This document shows positions 53,407-62,301 of a DNA stretch of 64,000 nucleotides, piece after piece. The DNA lies in the NCBI RefSeq assembly GCF_001677955.1, contig NZ_LELA01000068.1, positions 1 through 64,000 of the forward strand. The letters are read 5' to 3'. The DNA comes from Chryseobacterium sp. BGARF1. Its GTDB lineage: Bacteria > Bacteroidota > Bacteroidia > Flavobacteriales > Weeksellaceae. Below the pieces are notes generated by a model, which did no database searches, had not been told where the DNA came from, and worked only from the letters and a program-made list of their open reading frames with translations. Numbering within the stretch: the first letter of the stretch is position 1; each line of letters begins with the position of its first letter. The translations under genes and the position numbers were made by a program.

Positions 53407-54234
53407 ATGAAAAAAATATTTAACATCATTCTTTTAGTAGTTGTTCATACTATTTGCTTTTCACAGGTTGTGATTACAGATAAAGGGATACCTGCTTTAG
53501 ATAATACAGCTGTCTTAAAATTAGACTCAGACAAAAAAGGATTTCTGTTACCAAGAATTCCTTTGACATCAAATATGGATGCTATCACAGTGCCAAGTCC
53601 ACAAAACGGAAATATAGTTTTTAACAGCAATGCTACACCGTCTTTGCCGCAAACCGTTACCTATTTCGAAGTTGACCGATGGAATGCTTTATATACTAAA
53701 GAAATGCTTCAGCCAAAATTAGATTTAGTTAATATAAGCTCTGTTTCGTCTTCTGGAAGTACTGTTATTACAGGTTTCAATCCAGGAGCAATTAATTTAG
53801 GTACAGGTACTTCGGCGTGGGTTGCTTTAGGGATAACAGATTCAAAATCATTCACAAGGGCTCATAATTCTTTTGCTTTCACTGTAGAAGGTATGACACA
53901 ACTTGATGCTTCATCTAATGAATATTATGAATATGCAATCGGTATTTTCGTTGACGATGTATTGGTTGTAGTAAGAAAATACCACAAGCAAAAAGAAAAT
54001 TTCACTTGTTCTTGGAATAAATTTATTTTAAATGGGGTGGTTAATAATTTATCTATTGGGAATCATACAATAAAAGTTATGGCTCGAAATATATCTTCAA
54101 CTTCTAATTTGGCAACGCAGAAAATTGTGTACGCAGGTGCTGCTACACGGTCTGATGGAAGTATTTGCGATAATATGAGTAGCTTTTTGGCGAAAATATC
54201 TCTTAATACTACGGTCGTAGAATCTATTAATTAA
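53407..54234 (+). CDS. Secreted protein of unknown function, paralogue 3 of 3
   Basis: A 275-residue paralogue with a signal peptide ending about 19 (TICFSQ). The N-terminal block VVITDKGIPALDNTAVLKLD with GFLLPRIPL replaces the GIGT start of the other two but keeps the same frame. Later segments FTVEGMTQLDAS, YAIGIFVDDVLVVVRKY and NNLSIGNHTIKVMARN align with both neighbours. It ends with a terminator, closing the operon. No sorting domain and no known domain were recognised. Confidence 0.7.
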   Translation: MKKIFNIILLVVVHTICFSQVVITDKGIPALDNTAVLKLDSDKKGFLLPRIPLTSNMDAITVPSPQNGNIVFNSNATPSLPQTVTYFEVDRWNALYTKEMLQPKLDLVNISSVSSSGSTVITGFNPGAINLGTGTSAWVALGITDSKSFTRAHNSFAFTVEGMTQLDASSNEYYEYAIGIFVDDVLVVVRKYHKQKENFTCSWNKFILNGVVNNLSIGNHTIKVMARNISSTSNLATQKIVYAGAATRSDGSICDNMSSFLAKISLNTTVVESIN

Positions 54235-54271
54235 AAATATATGATTTTATCATAATTTGTGTTTTTTAACG

Positions 54272-54303
54272 GATGAGCAATTTTGCTCATCTGTTTTTGT
54301 TTT
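54272..54303 (+). terminator. Terminator of the three-paralogue operon
   Basis: Arms GATGAGCAA and TTGCTCATC around a 2-nt loop (at minimum) are followed by T-rich sequence. Confidence 0.8.
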
Positions 54304-54371
54304 TAATATGAGCCTGTTTTACCTGCTAGATTAATTGAAATAAACATAATTGTGAATCCAAGTTTTTTTTG

Positions 54372-54379
54372 TAATTTTG
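54372..54379 (+). promoter_or_regulatory. -7 promoter element of rpsA with a long leader
   Basis: TAATTTTG matches TAnnTTTG, with a TTG at about 54350-54352 as a possible -33. The leader of about 115 nt could be a target for S1 autoregulation, which is only suggested. Confidence 0.5.
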
Positions 54380-54500
54380 CAGTCACTTTTTGTGGATAGG
54401 TCTGAAAAGGTAAATTATTATAAATTAATTACTTCCGTATTTTTTAAAACCACATTTATTCAGACCATTAAAAAAGAAGGAATACAAATTTTATTAGAAA

Positions 54501-56291
54501 ATGTCAAAAGAGACAAATTCAGCAGAGGTTTTATTAAACCAAAACGTAGCACCAGAACAATTTGATTGGGATTCTTTCGAATCAGGTCTTGATGCAGATG
54601 CTAGAAAAGAAAAAAGTGATCTTGAAGAAATCTATAACGGATCTCTTAGCAGCTTAAATGATAACGACGTTATCACTGGTAAAGTTGTAAGATTAACTGA
54701 CAAAGAAGCTATCGTAGACATCGACTTCAAATCTGAAGGTGTTATTTCTCTTAACGAATTCCGTTACAACCCAGGCCTAAAAGTAGGTGATGATGTTGAA
54801 GTAATGGTAGACAGAAGAGAAGACAAAACAGGTCAGTTACAATTATCTCACAGAAAAGCTAGAACGCTTAAAGCTTGGGATAGAGTAAATGAGCTTCACG
54901 AAACTGGAGAAATCGTTAACGGTTTTGTTAAGTCTAGAACTAAAGGAGGTATGATCGTTGACGTACACGGAATCGAAGCATTCTTACCAGGTTCTCAAAT
55001 TGATGTTAAGCCAATCAAAGATTACGATCAGTTCGTAGGTAAAACTATGGAGTTCAAAGTTGTGAAAATCAACCCTGAGTTCAAAAACGTAGTTGTATCT
55101 CACAAAGCATTGATCGAAGCAGATATCGAAGGTCAGAAAAAAGAAATCATCGCTCAGCTTGAAAAAGGACAAGTTCTTGAAGGTACTGTTAAGAATATTA
55201 CTTCTTACGGTGTATTCATCGACTTAGGAGGTGTTGATGGATTGATTCACATTACAGACCTTTCTTGGTCTAGAGTGAACCACCCATCTGAAATCCTAGA
55301 AGACGGACAAACTGTAAAAGTTGTTATCCTTGATTTTGATGACGAGAAAACAAGAATCCAATTAGGTATGAAGCAATTAGAAGCTCATCCTTGGGATGCT
55401 CTTTCTGCTGACATGAAAGTTGGAGATAAAGTAAAAGGAAAAGTAGTAGTTCTTGCTGATTATGGTGCATTCGTAGAAATCGCTCCAGGTGTAGAAGGAT
55501 TAATTCACGTTTCTGAAATGTCTTGGTCTACTCACTTGAGAAGCGCAGGAGATTTCGTAAAAGTAGGTGACGAAGTGGAAGCTGAAGTACTTACTCTTGA
55601 TAGAGAAGACAGAAAAATCTCTTTAGGTATGAAACAATTATCTAAAGATCCATGGGAAAATATCGAAGCTAAGTATCCAGTAGGTTCTCAACACGTTGGA
55701 ACTGTAAGAAACTTTACAAACTTCGGTGTATTCGTAGAATTGGAAGAAGGTATCGATGGATTAATCTATATCTCTGATCTTTCTTGGACTAAGAAAATCA
55801 AGCACCCATCTGAGTTCTGTGCAGTTGGTGACAAATTAGATGTTGTAGTTCTAGAATTAGACATCCAAGCTAGAAGATTATCTCTAGGTCACAAACAACT
55901 TCAAGAAAACCCTTGGGATAAATTTGAAACTAAATATGCTGAAGGAACTGTACACGCTGGTAAAGCTGTAGAAGTACACGATAAAGGTGCTTCTGTACAA
56001 TTCGAAGATGCTGAAGTTGAAGCTTTCTGCCCATCAAGATTATTAGAGAAGGAAGACGGATCTAAAATCAAAAAAGGTGAAGATGCTCAGTTTAAAGTAA
56101 TCGAATTCAACAAAGAATTCAAGAGAGTAGTAGTTTCTCACACAGGTATCTTCAGAGACGAAGAGAAAAAGAATGTGAAAGAATCTTCTAACAGAAATGT
56201 ATCTTCTTCTTCAAACAACGAAGAAAGATCAACTCTTGGAGACATTGATGCTTTAGCAGAATTGAAAAAGAAAATGGAAGGAGGTAAATAA
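54501..56291 (+). CDS. rpsA: 30S ribosomal protein S1
   Basis: A 596-residue protein with six S1 OB-fold repeats, starting near residues 50, 135, 220, 307, 393 and 480 (for example GTVKNITSYGVFIDLGG and GKVVVLADYGAFVEIAPG). The final 40 residues are Ser/Asn-rich (VSSSSNNEERS). S1 binds mRNA and helps initiation; in phyla with weak Shine-Dalgarno use, such as this one, it is expected to matter more. The codon use is highly biased, as in strongly expressed genes. A long leader precedes it. Confidence 0.95.
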   Translation: MSKETNSAEVLLNQNVAPEQFDWDSFESGLDADARKEKSDLEEIYNGSLSSLNDNDVITGKVVRLTDKEAIVDIDFKSEGVISLNEFRYNPGLKVGDDVEVMVDRREDKTGQLQLSHRKARTLKAWDRVNELHETGEIVNGFVKSRTKGGMIVDVHGIEAFLPGSQIDVKPIKDYDQFVGKTMEFKVVKINPEFKNVVVSHKALIEADIEGQKKEIIAQLEKGQVLEGTVKNITSYGVFIDLGGVDGLIHITDLSWSRVNHPSEILEDGQTVKVVILDFDDEKTRIQLGMKQLEAHPWDALSADMKVGDKVKGKVVVLADYGAFVEIAPGVEGLIHVSEMSWSTHLRSAGDFVKVGDEVEAEVLTLDREDRKISLGMKQLSKDPWENIEAKYPVGSQHVGTVRNFTNFGVFVELEEGIDGLIYISDLSWTKKIKHPSEFCAVGDKLDVVVLELDIQARRLSLGHKQLQENPWDKFETKYAEGTVHAGKAVEVHDKGASVQFEDAEVEAFCPSRLLEKEDGSKIKKGEDAQFKVIEFNKEFKRVVVSHTGIFRDEEKKNVKESSNRNVSSSSNNEERSTLGDIDALAELKKKMEGGK

Positions 56292-56316
56292 TCCGACAAT
56301 CATTTTTTAATATAAG

Positions 56317-56343
56317 AACCACTCGAAAGAGTGGTTTTTTTGT
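56317..56343 (+). terminator. Terminator of rpsA
   Basis: Arms AACCACTC and GAGTGGTT with a GAAA tetraloop are followed by a T run. Confidence 0.9.
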
Positions 56344-56703
56344 TTTGAGTAAATCATAAATTAAATCAACCTTAATTGAATTTTATTAAATACGGGCTGA
56401 TTATTAAAATCTTAATAAATGTTTAATAAAACTATATTAATCATATAGAGTAGAATTAAATTTTAAATGTTTACAAAAAAATGTTTTTTTGCCTCTAGAA
56501 AAACGAAATAATAGGTATGATGTAGTTTAAAATGCTATTGAGTGCTAAGTGTGTGGTTTTGAAAATCAATAAGTTATAGTCTTGTTTTATGTGAGATTTT
56601 ATTTTAATATATTGATAATTAGTTATTTAAAAGATGGTTGAAGTTTTATATTAAAAACTAACGAATATTTTAATTAATGGTAGTATTAATTGAGAATTAA
56701 TTA
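56344..56703. other. AT-rich spacer between rpsA and the first M36 gene
   Basis: About 360 bp with no gene. It is rich in TTAATA and similar AT runs; the only recognised element is the -7 box just after it. No repeat or RNA structure stood out. Confidence 0.5.
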
Positions 56704-56711
56704 TACATTTG
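56704..56711 (+). promoter_or_regulatory. -7 promoter element of the first M36 peptidase gene
   Basis: TACATTTG matches TAnnTTTG with a leader of about 12 nt. Confidence 0.5.
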
Positions 56712-56728
56712 CATCTTTAATTAAGTAA

Positions 56729-59419
56729 ATGAAAAAAGTAATTCTACCTCTTGTTATTGCCGTTTTCGCAGTAATACCTTCAGTGTCATTTGCACAGTCA
56801 AATGAAGTGTTGATTAAAAATTATATTTCTCAAAATAAGCTGAGAGAATATAAAAAATCTGATCTTAATCAATTTATTATTGATAATGTTGACTCTTCAA
56901 AATCATTGAATGGTGATGTTGTTAAAATTCAACAGACTTATAATGGTTTACCTGTCTATAATTCAGTAGCAACGGCACTTGTTAAAGACAGCAAAGTTGT
57001 ATACTTTACAGATAATTTTATTAAGGATTATCATGAGTCTACATCAACCAATGCTACTATTTCTAAAAATTCAGCACTTGATAAGATTGCTGATGATTTA
57101 GGAAATTCAGAAATTTCGAGTTTGCCTATTATTAAATTTTTAGAAAAAACTACAAATAAGAATTATGCTGCAAAGCAAAGACTTGTATACGCAAATAATA
57201 AAAATGGTGATTTAAGACTGGCTTATGAATATTCTTTTAGTGAGCCCAAATCTGCTAATTATTGGAGTATTATTGTTGATGCTAATAATGGTGATATTAT
57301 CAGTAAAGCTAATTTAACGACATTTTGTGAATTTGAGCAGAATACTTATTCACATGATTATTCGCAATCACATATTCATGCAGATGACAGCGAGCATTCG
57401 TTTGTTGGCGCAGAAAACAAGATAGACCAATTGAACCAAAATTTAGCTTTATTATTACCAGATAATGCTTCATATAACATCTTTCCACTTCCACTTGAAG
57501 CACCTACTTTTGGACCAAGATCTATACTTTCAAACCCTTGGAATCTTATAGCATCACCTGAAGGATGGCATTCAGACGGAACTACACATTATACAGTAAC
57601 AAGAGGAAATAATGTTTTTGCTTATGAAGATGTTGCAGGAACAGCTCTTACTGTTCCTCCTGATTATTTGCCGGGAGCTCCAGCGGATGGGGGAGCTTCA
57701 AGAAATTTTAATTTCCCATTTTCAATGACTGGAAGCCCAACAGCTAATCTAAATGCTTCTATCACAAATTTATTTTATTTGAATAATAAAATTCATGATG
57801 TATTTTATCAATTCGGATTTACAGAATCCGCAAGAAATTTCCAACAGAATAATTTTGGAAAAGGAGGGCTAGAGGATGACTCTGTATTTGCGGAAGCTCA
57901 AGATGGTGGAGGTACCAATAATGCTAACTTCTCATCCCCTGAGGATAGCTACAATCCAAGAATGCAAATGTATCTTTGGTCATCAATAAATAGAATATTT
58001 TTCTATAATGCACCAACGGCTGCTACTACACGTACCCCATCGGCAGGAACCGCTGCATTCGGACCTATGCTTACAGCGACTGGAGTAACTGGGGATATTC
58101 AACTTTCTTCTGTTTTAAATGGATGTACAGCATTACCTGCAGGGTCTCTTACGGGTAAAATTGGATTAGTAGAAAGAGGAACTTGTGATTTTGCGCTTAA
58201 AACTAAAAATTTGCAGAATGCTGGAGCTATCGCTACCATTGTTTACAATAATGCGGCAAATGGAAATACGATTGGTGGTATGGCAGGAACAGATGCTACC
58301 ATTACTATTCCTGCTGTTTTAGTTGGTAATACTGAGGGGGAGTATATTAAAACCCATTTATCTGCAAATACTGTTGTAAATATTACTTTAAAAAATGATC
58401 CAGCTTTAAGTGTAACTCCTGACGGAAGTTTTGATAACGGAATTGTAACCCATGAATATGGGCACGGTATTTCTAACAGAATGACAGGGATAGGATATAA
58501 CTGCTTGAATTCTAATCTTTCTAATGAGCAAATGGGTGAAGGTTGGTCTGATTTCTTTGCTTTAATGCTAACTAATAAGCCAGGAGATAATGCTTCTGTA
58601 GCTAGAGGTACAGGTACTTATGCTGCTAATCAACCTATTACTGGTGGAGGTATTCGCCCTGCTAAATATTCTCCGGATTTTGCGATCAATGATTATACCT
58701 ACGGAGATACAAATGGACTAACGTATTTTAATACTCAGCTTAATAGACAAGTTCCAGATGTACACTCTATAGGTTTTATTTGGGCGACTATGCTATGGGA
58801 TCTGAACTGGAAATATGTTGAAAAATATGGGTATGCTTCTGACGTAACAGCTAATTCAACAAGTGGAAGTGCTCGAGTTTTACAATTAGTGACAGATGCA
58901 TTAAAACTTCAGGGATGTAATCCTACTTTTATAGATGGTAGAGACGCTATCATAGCTGTAGATCAAGCAAAATATTTGGGTGAAAACCGTTGTATGATAT
59001 GGAATGTTTTCGCAAAAAGAGGACTAGGTATCAACGCATCAGCAGGAAGTAAGTCTCCAACAAGTTTTACTAATACTGCTGCCGTAAATGCGGCTCTTAA
59101 TGACCAAGTACAAAACTTTGATGTACCAGCTGATTGTTTACTTTCTACATCAGAAACGGGTGCGGTTAAAAATGTTGGAATTTCAATTTACCCAAATCCT
59201 GCTAAGAACGAGTTTTACATTAATTTCCCAAGTAATACTTTAGGAAAAGTAGATGTTGAGATTTATGATATGTCAGGAAAATTGATTTCTACAGAAAATA
59301 AAATTTCACCGGAATCTAAAAAAGCAATTTCTACAAGCAAATTGATTAACGGAACTTACCTTGTAAAAGTAAAAGGTTTAGGGATTGATGCTACTTCAAA
59401 AGTTATTATCGCTAAATAA
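56729..59419 (+). CDS. Secreted M36 (fungalysin) metallopeptidase, T9SS type A, copy 1
   Basis: An 896-residue exported zinc peptidase. The signal peptide is 1-22 (SVSFAQ). An FTP/PepSY-like pro-region spans about 25-200. The M36 catalytic domain follows with HEYGH at 575-579 (two zinc His and the catalytic Glu576) and EGWSDFF near 610 for the third ligand. A PA domain is inserted before the zinc site (about 460-555, GKIGLVERGTCDFALK). The last 75 residues are a T9SS type A domain (SIYPNPAKNEFYIN). It is probably a broad extracellular protease. Copy 2 lies 173 bp downstream in the same orientation with the same architecture, each with its own terminator. Confidence 0.9.
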   Translation: MKKVILPLVIAVFAVIPSVSFAQSNEVLIKNYISQNKLREYKKSDLNQFIIDNVDSSKSLNGDVVKIQQTYNGLPVYNSVATALVKDSKVVYFTDNFIKDYHESTSTNATISKNSALDKIADDLGNSEISSLPIIKFLEKTTNKNYAAKQRLVYANNKNGDLRLAYEYSFSEPKSANYWSIIVDANNGDIISKANLTTFCEFEQNTYSHDYSQSHIHADDSEHSFVGAENKIDQLNQNLALLLPDNASYNIFPLPLEAPTFGPRSILSNPWNLIASPEGWHSDGTTHYTVTRGNNVFAYEDVAGTALTVPPDYLPGAPADGGASRNFNFPFSMTGSPTANLNASITNLFYLNNKIHDVFYQFGFTESARNFQQNNFGKGGLEDDSVFAEAQDGGGTNNANFSSPEDSYNPRMQMYLWSSINRIFFYNAPTAATTRTPSAGTAAFGPMLTATGVTGDIQLSSVLNGCTALPAGSLTGKIGLVERGTCDFALKTKNLQNAGAIATIVYNNAANGNTIGGMAGTDATITIPAVLVGNTEGEYIKTHLSANTVVNITLKNDPALSVTPDGSFDNGIVTHEYGHGISNRMTGIGYNCLNSNLSNEQMGEGWSDFFALMLTNKPGDNASVARGTGTYAANQPITGGGIRPAKYSPDFAINDYTYGDTNGLTYFNTQLNRQVPDVHSIGFIWATMLWDLNWKYVEKYGYASDVTANSTSGSARVLQLVTDALKLQGCNPTFIDGRDAIIAVDQAKYLGENRCMIWNVFAKRGLGINASAGSKSPTSFTNTAAVNAALNDQVQNFDVPADCLLSTSETGAVKNVGISIYPNPAKNEFYINFPSNTLGKVDVEIYDMSGKLISTENKISPESKKAISTSKLINGTYLVKVKGLGIDATSKVIIAK

Positions 59420-59445
59420 TAATCTTTTTAAAATTTAATTATACT

Positions 59446-59480
59446 AAGGCTGTCTCACTTTTGAGATGGCCTTTTTAATT
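59446..59480 (+). terminator. Terminator of M36 copy 1
   Basis: Twelve-base arms AAGGCTGTCTCA and TGAGATGGCCTT pair with two G-T wobbles, then a T run. Confidence 0.85.
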
Positions 59481-59592
59481 TCTTAAGATTAATATTTTCT
59501 TTTATCATAATCATAAACAGGATTTCACAAAATGTTGCTATTTTTATAGAATATTAATAACTAAAATCATGAATTGTATTTTTATTAATAAA

Positions 59593-62184
59593 ATGAAGAC
59601 TAGAAATGTGAAAATTTTATTTGCGCTTTTTATTTTGTTTCCATATTTCATATTTTCTCAGCAACAGAAGAGATTGATATCCAATTATATTCTTACTAAG
59701 CAAACTAAGGATTTTAAAAAAGCAGATTTAAGAGATTTTGAAATCGATAATATAGACTCTTCTGAATCTTTAAAAGGAGAAATTATAAAAATTCAGCAAA
59801 AATTTAAAGGATATCCTGTTTATAATGCTGTAGGAACAGCGATCATTAAAGAGAATAAAATTGTTTATTTTTCAGATTCTTTTGTGAAAAACTATATTGT
59901 TTCGACTTCAGAAATGGCAACGCTCAGCAAAGAAAAAGCACTTGAAAATATTGCTGTAGCTTTAGGGAAAGCAGAAATAAAAAACTTTCAGATTCTTGAA
60001 AACTCGCTTTCAGAATCGAATCAGAAAAATTTCACGAAGCAAAGATTGATGTTTGTTGATGTGAATGATAATTTGAGACTTGCCTACGAATTTTCTTTTC
60101 AAGAGCCAAAATCTTCAAACTATTGGAATATTTTGGTAGATGCCAATTCAGGAGAAATTATTTCAAAAGACAACCTGAATTTATCCTGTAATTTTCATTC
60201 AGATGCTTATTTTGGAGAATCTAGGATTTCAAATAATATAGAATCTGCAAATTTTCAAAAAAACTCTTTATTTAAACTTGCAGATAATGCGAGTTACAAT
60301 GTTTTTGCATTACCGATTGAAGCTCCTACTTTTGGTAACCGATCCATTGTTTCGAATCCTTGGATTTTAGCTTCTTCGCCAGCAGGATGGCATTCTACAG
60401 GAGCAACAAGTTACACAACGACAAGAGGAAATAATGTGTATTCTTACGAAGATACAGCAAACAAAGATGAACCTGGGTTTTCTCCCGATGGAGGTATAAA
60501 CAGAAATTTTGATTTCCCTTTTTCTATGAACGGAACTCCCTCATCTAACCGAAGTGCTGCTATCACAAATTTGTTTTATATTAATAACAGAGTACATGAT
60601 ATTTTTTATCAGTTCGGATTTACAGAATCTGCAAGAAACTTTCAGCAGAATAATTTCGGTAAAGGCGGACAAGGAAATGATTATGTTTTGGCAGAATCTC
60701 AAGATGGAGGGGCTTTAAATAACGCCAATTTTACAACACCTTCCGACGGAAATAGACCTTTGATGCAAATGTATCTTTGGTCTACAGTCAACAGGTATTT
60801 CTTTTATAACGCGCCAATTACAGCAATTCCGAGAGTTCCACAAGCAAGTCCTGCTCAATTTGGGCCACTACTTAATGGAACTGGAGTTACAGGTGATGTT
60901 GTTCTGGCTTCTACAATTGATGGCTGCTCTGCATTACCTGCAGGATCTTTAACCGGAAAAATAGGATTGATGGAAAGGGGAGGAGCTTCAGGCTGTACAT
61001 TTGCTTTAAAAGTAAAAAACGCTCAAAATGCAGGTGCTATTGCTGCAATTATTTATAACAATTCTACAGCAACTAATTTTCCTTCTTCAATGGGCGGAAC
61101 TGATGCTACAATTACAATTCCTTCGGTTCTGATAACAAATGATGAAGGTGAATTTATTAAAACACAAGTCAATAATTCAGTAACAGTGAATGTCACTTTA
61201 AAAAGTGATCCCACAACTGCAATTACACCTGATGGAAGCTTTGATAATGGTATTGTAACTCACGAATATGGACACGGAATTTCAAATAGGCTCACAGGAA
61301 ACGGTTATACCTGTCTTTTAAAATCTGCAAGTAAAGAACAAATGGGTGAAGGTTGGTCAGATTTTTTTGCTTTAATGTTGACTAACAAACCTGGAGATAA
61401 TGCAAATGTTCCAAGAAGCATAGGGACTTATGCGAGCGGACAATCTACAACTGGAGCCGGATTAAGGTCTGCAAAATATTCACCTGATTTTTCTATTAAT
61501 AATTATACGTATGGAAAAACAAACGGGATGGAAATCGAGGAAGATGGTGAAATCGTTCCCGATGTACACAGTATAGGATTTATTTGGGCATCAATGCTTT
61601 GGGATCTTCATTGGCAATATGCTGCGAAATATGGTTATTCCTCTGACGTTTTAGCTAACAAAAACGGTGGAAGTGCACGAGTTTTACAGTTGGTAACAGA
61701 CGCATTAAAACTGCAGACTTGTAATCCTACATTTATTGACGGACGAAATGCAATTCTTTCTGCAGAAATGTTGACGACTAAAGGAGAAGACCGATGTATG
61801 ATCTGGAAAACTTTTGCTAAAAGAGGTTTAGGTTTAAATGCTTTGGCTGGAAATAAAATGAATATCAATGATCAAAAAGAAGATTTTTCAATTCCTAAAG
61901 ATTGTCAGGATGGAAACTCTAGTATTGCGATAGATAAAAGTTTGATATCGATTTATCCTAATCCTGCCAAAGATGAATTCTTTATTTATTTAAAAGATTT
62001 TACCATCGGAAATCTTCATTTGCAGATTTATGATATGTCCGGAAAATTGATAGTGTCAGAAAACAGAGTATCACAGGATTCAAGAATTCCTGTTTCTACA
62101 AAAGATTTTGAAAATGGAGTATATGTTGTAAAGCTACAAGGAATCGGAATTGATACTACTTCAAAAATTATTATTAAAAAATAA
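59593..62184 (+). CDS. Secreted M36 (fungalysin) metallopeptidase, T9SS type A, copy 2
   Basis: An 863-residue paralogue of the preceding gene with the same layout: signal peptide (MKTRNVKILFALFILF... to FIFSQ), FTP pro-region, M36 catalytic domain with HEYGH at 557-561, inserted PA domain (GKIGLMERGGASGCTFALK) and T9SS type A tail (SIYPNPAKDEFFIYL). The ATG at 59593 is preferred because an eight-codon extension upstream disrupts the signal peptide. It has an extra GASG insert in the PA domain compared with copy 1, and lacks the Asp/His-rich segment near residue 210 of copy 1. The two probably differ in specificity or expression. Confidence 0.9.
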   Translation: MKTRNVKILFALFILFPYFIFSQQQKRLISNYILTKQTKDFKKADLRDFEIDNIDSSESLKGEIIKIQQKFKGYPVYNAVGTAIIKENKIVYFSDSFVKNYIVSTSEMATLSKEKALENIAVALGKAEIKNFQILENSLSESNQKNFTKQRLMFVDVNDNLRLAYEFSFQEPKSSNYWNILVDANSGEIISKDNLNLSCNFHSDAYFGESRISNNIESANFQKNSLFKLADNASYNVFALPIEAPTFGNRSIVSNPWILASSPAGWHSTGATSYTTTRGNNVYSYEDTANKDEPGFSPDGGINRNFDFPFSMNGTPSSNRSAAITNLFYINNRVHDIFYQFGFTESARNFQQNNFGKGGQGNDYVLAESQDGGALNNANFTTPSDGNRPLMQMYLWSTVNRYFFYNAPITAIPRVPQASPAQFGPLLNGTGVTGDVVLASTIDGCSALPAGSLTGKIGLMERGGASGCTFALKVKNAQNAGAIAAIIYNNSTATNFPSSMGGTDATITIPSVLITNDEGEFIKTQVNNSVTVNVTLKSDPTTAITPDGSFDNGIVTHEYGHGISNRLTGNGYTCLLKSASKEQMGEGWSDFFALMLTNKPGDNANVPRSIGTYASGQSTTGAGLRSAKYSPDFSINNYTYGKTNGMEIEEDGEIVPDVHSIGFIWASMLWDLHWQYAAKYGYSSDVLANKNGGSARVLQLVTDALKLQTCNPTFIDGRNAILSAEMLTTKGEDRCMIWKTFAKRGLGLNALAGNKMNINDQKEDFSIPKDCQDGNSSIAIDKSLISIYPNPAKDEFFIYLKDFTIGNLHLQIYDMSGKLIVSENRVSQDSRIPVSTKDFENGVYVVKLQGIGIDTTSKIIIKK

Positions 62185-62205
62185 GTTTAAAAATTTATTA
62201 AATAG

Positions 62206-62238
62206 AATCACTTTAGGATTTCCTGAGGTGATTTTTGT
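62206..62238 (+). terminator. Terminator of M36 copy 2
   Basis: Arms AATCACTTTAGGA and TCCTGAGGTGATT with two G-T pairs are followed by T residues. Confidence 0.83.
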
Positions 62239-62275
62239 TAATATACAGTTGTCTTATTTTTAAAATAATATGTCG

Positions 62276-62283
62276 TAACTTTG
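62276..62283 (+). promoter_or_regulatory. -7 promoter element of the DMT transporter gene
   Basis: TAACTTTG matches TAnnTTTG. Its last three bases would be the TTG of a longer frame, so the true start should be the ATG at 62302, giving a leader of about 12 nt. Confidence 0.5.
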
Positions 62284-62301
62284 CCGGCTGCGAAAAAAAT
62301 T

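Noticed and set aside
54377..54565. 62-codon frame in the rpsA leader running into rpsA
   Set aside because: It begins inside the -7 promoter box and overlaps the rpsA start in another frame; the composition is not protein-like.
62281..62301. Extended TTG start of the DMT transporter
   Set aside because: The TTG forms the end of the TAACTTTG promoter box, so it cannot be translated from that promoter.
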